Positions 6,446 through 8,397 of a DNA stretch of 8,397 nt are shown here, in pieces (positions within the stretch are counted from its first letter, which is position 1; each line of letters begins with the position of its first letter). The notes under the pieces were generated by a model. That model made no database searches, was not told the DNA's origin, and saw only the letters and a list, made by a program, of their open reading frames with translations. The DNA lies in NCBI GenBank assembly GCA_024278435.1, contig JAJRTD010000062.1, positions 1 through 8,397 on the forward strand, in the 5' to 3' direction. Origin of the DNA: Gammaproteobacteria bacterium. GTDB lineage: Bacteria; Pseudomonadota; Gammaproteobacteria; SZUA-229. The position numbers and the translations under genes were made by a program.

Positions 6446-8397
6446 ATGAATGTTTCATTAAAAATCCTGGCAGGCATAAGCCTTTCACTCTTCGTATCGA
6501 CAGGCGTTATGGCTGGTGCTACAACCAGGCATTTTGATGCCAACGGAAAAGCACCATCAAAATACACCATTGAATACCAGCAGAAACTGCGTAATTCCCT
6601 GGCTTTTGAAGACCAGCGTGATTTCGATGAAATGAAAAAAGGCTTTATCGCCGCGCCGGACTACCGGAAAATAATGGCCGAAGCAGGAAATGTTGCCTGG
6701 GATATGGGCAAGTATGACTTTCTGCTCAAGGAAGGACAGGACTACGATTCCATACACCCCTCCCTGCAGAGACAGGCCATTCTCAATATGAATTATGGTC
6801 TCTATGAAGTAATGGACGGGGTTTACCAGATCCGCGGTTATGACCTGGCCAATATTACCTTTATCAGGGGCAGGACCGGCTGGATTATTTTTGACCCGTT
6901 GACGGCAAAAGAAACGGCCAGTGCCGCACTCAAGTTCATTAACGAGCAACTCGGTGAACGCCCTGTTGTCGCGGTAGTCTATTCCCACTCGCACGGCGAC
7001 CATTTTGGCGGTGTACGCGGCGTTGTCGATGAAAAAGACGTCACCAGTGGCAAGGTAAAAATTATCGCGCCCGTTGGCTTTATGGATCATGCCGTTGCCG
7101 AAAACGTCTATGCCGGCACCGCCATGGCCAGAAGGATGTTTTTCCAGTATGGCGTATTATTACCGGCCAGCCCCTATGGCCATGTTGACCAGTCTATCGG
7201 TAAAAACACTGCCGCCGGAAACCTCGGGCTGATCCCACCCAACGTTATTATCAGAGGTGACTTCAGGGAAATGACCGTTGATGGTATCAAAATGGTTTTC
7301 CAGAACACACCGGGAACCGAAGCCCCTGCAGAAATGAACGCCTTCTTCCCGGATAAAAAACTGTTCTGGGCGGCAGAAAATATTACCGGAACCATTCACA
7401 ACATTTACACCCTGCGTGGCGCGCTGGTTCGTGATGCGCTGAAATGGTCCAAAGAGATAAATGCTGCCATTTATAAATTCGGCCCCGACATCGAGGTAAT
7501 GATTGCCTCACACAGCTGGCCACGCTGGGGCAACGAGCGCGTTCTGGAAGTGATGAAAGATCAGCGCGACACCTATGCCAACCTCAACAATGGTGTCCTG
7601 CACCTGGCCAACCAGGGCGTCACCATTAACCAGATTCACAATGTCTATAAGGTGCCCGAAAGCCTGCAGAAGAAATGGCACGCACGGAGCTACCACGGTT
7701 CGGTAGAGCATAACTCCCGGGCAGTGATTAACCGTTATCTCGGTTACTGGGATGCCAACCCGACAACGCTGATACCACTTTCACCGGAAGATTCTGCACC
7801 GCTGTATGTTGAAATGATGGGCGGCGCCGACAAGATCATCAGCAAGGGACAGTCACTTTATAATGACGGCAAATACAAACTGGCAACAGAAATTCTCAAC
7901 AAGCTGGTTTATGCACAACCCGAAAACAAGAAAGCGAAAGAACTGCTTGCCGATAACTTTGAACAAATCGGTTATCAGCAGGAAAGCCCGAGTGTGCGCA
8001 ACAGTTTTCTTGCCGCCGCATTTGAACTTCGTAACGGCGTCGTTAAAGGCATCACCCCGAAAGGCACCGGCCCCGACATGATCCGCGCTATGAGTACCGG
8101 GCTGTGGCTGGATTACCTGGCTATTCGTCTTGATAGCAGCAAGGTAAAAGGTCTGTCCGGAAAGATCAACCTGGTTACGCCTGATAACAATAAAAAATAC
8201 GTGATTGAGTTATCAAATGAGACCCTGACCATTATTGAAGGTTACCAGGCCAAAGATGCCGGCCTGAGCATCACCATTGACCGGGAAAATCTGATTCCGG
8301 TGATGATGGGCGTAAAAACCTTTGATGATCAGATCAAGGTTGGCAAGGCCACCTTCAAGGGCAACAGAAAAATATTTGCTCAACTGCGTGTCGCAAT
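6446..8397 (+). CDS. Exported alkyl sulfatase, metallo-beta-lactamase fold (SdsA1/YjcS family), partial at 3' end
   Basis: Members of this family hydrolyse alkyl sulfates such as SDS to alcohol and sulfate, using two zinc ions. The 650 codons visible run off the window edge. Relatives are about 660 residues long as I recall, so only a few residues should be missing. An N-terminal signal peptide ends around residue 23 (GVMA, then GATT), placing the enzyme in the periplasm or outside. The metal site is complete: HSHGDH with His181, His183, Asp185 and His186, then Glu292 (GTEAPAEMN), Glu311 (AAEN) and His356 (SHSWPRWG). These spacings match my memory of SdsA1 with a constant offset of 12. The alkyl-sulfatase dimerisation domain follows at about 400-540 (YHGSVEHNSRAVINRYLG is its start). 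An SCP2-like C-terminal domain spans about 545-650 and probably binds the alkyl chain. The ribosome binding site is weak (TGGA, 10 bases upstream). The natural substrate is not shown by the sequence. Confidence 0.93.
   Translation, partial: MNVSLKILAGISLSLFVSTGVMAGATTRHFDANGKAPSKYTIEYQQKLRNSLAFEDQRDFDEMKKGFIAAPDYRKIMAEAGNVAWDMGKYDFLLKEGQDYDSIHPSLQRQAILNMNYGLYEVMDGVYQIRGYDLANITFIRGRTGWIIFDPLTAKETASAALKFINEQLGERPVVAVVYSHSHGDHFGGVRGVVDEKDVTSGKVKIIAPVGFMDHAVAENVYAGTAMARRMFFQYGVLLPASPYGHVDQSIGKNTAAGNLGLIPPNVIIRGDFREMTVDGIKMVFQNTPGTEAPAEMNAFFPDKKLFWAAENITGTIHNIYTLRGALVRDALKWSKEINAAIYKFGPDIEVMIASHSWPRWGNERVLEVMKDQRDTYANLNNGVLHLANQGVTINQIHNVYKVPESLQKKWHARSYHGSVEHNSRAVINRYLGYWDANPTTLIPLSPEDSAPLYVEMMGGADKIISKGQSLYNDGKYKLATEILNKLVYAQPENKKAKELLADNFEQIGYQQESPSVRNSFLAAAFELRNGVVKGITPKGTGPDMIRAMSTGLWLDYLAIRLDSSKVKGLSGKINLVTPDNNKKYVIELSNETLTIIEGYQAKDAGLSITIDRENLIPVMMGVKTFDDQIKVGKATFKGNRKIFAQLRVA

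Noticed and set aside
6557..7090. Long minus-strand open frames inside the sulfatase gene, the longest 177 codons
   Set aside because: They lie antisense within a gene with complete family motifs and have no recognisable domain or start signals; they are shadows of codon bias.

Overview
The window reads as ordinary chromosome from a gammaproteobacterium. The main evidence is the block tyrS <- -> M23 peptidase -> anmK, which as I recall is also found in Pseudomonas-like genomes, together with Gram-negative envelope genes: three predicted outer-membrane proteins and one exported sulfatase. Seven substantial genes are present. There is no tRNA, rRNA or CRISPR array, and no complete mobile element.

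Left block (minus strand, 102-2637). tyrS encodes a type-2 tyrosyl-tRNA synthetase. Downstream of it, in the same direction, lies a tight pair: a small outer-membrane lipoprotein, then a predicted outer-membrane beta-barrel protein 2 bp further on. The barrel gene's ribosome binding site sits at the end of the lipoprotein gene. Just past the barrel gene, at the window's left edge, is a sequence resembling the terminal repeat of an IS5-type insertion sequence whose body would lie outside the window.

Central block (2638-5407). A compact divergent promoter region separates tyrS from an inner-membrane-anchored peptidoglycan DD-metallopeptidase (M23, MepM/OapA type). Nine bases after it comes anmK, encoding anhydro-N-acetylmuramic acid kinase. 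Both act on the cell wall: one cleaves peptide cross-links, the other salvages anhydro-MurNAc released by wall turnover.

Right block (5408-8397). After an AT-rich leader with a possible promoter comes a lipoprotein combining a glycine-zipper segment with a DUF1579-like C-terminal domain. It is followed, 69 bp later, by an exported SdsA1/YjcS-type alkyl sulfatase with a complete set of zinc-binding residues. The sulfatase gene is cut by the right window edge, probably only a few codons before its stop.

I see no clear new defence or mobile system. The least-explained items are the lipoprotein/barrel pair, the glycine-zipper/DUF1579-like fusion beside the sulfatase, and a 9-codon reading frame with an ideal ribosome binding site next to the tyrS stop.
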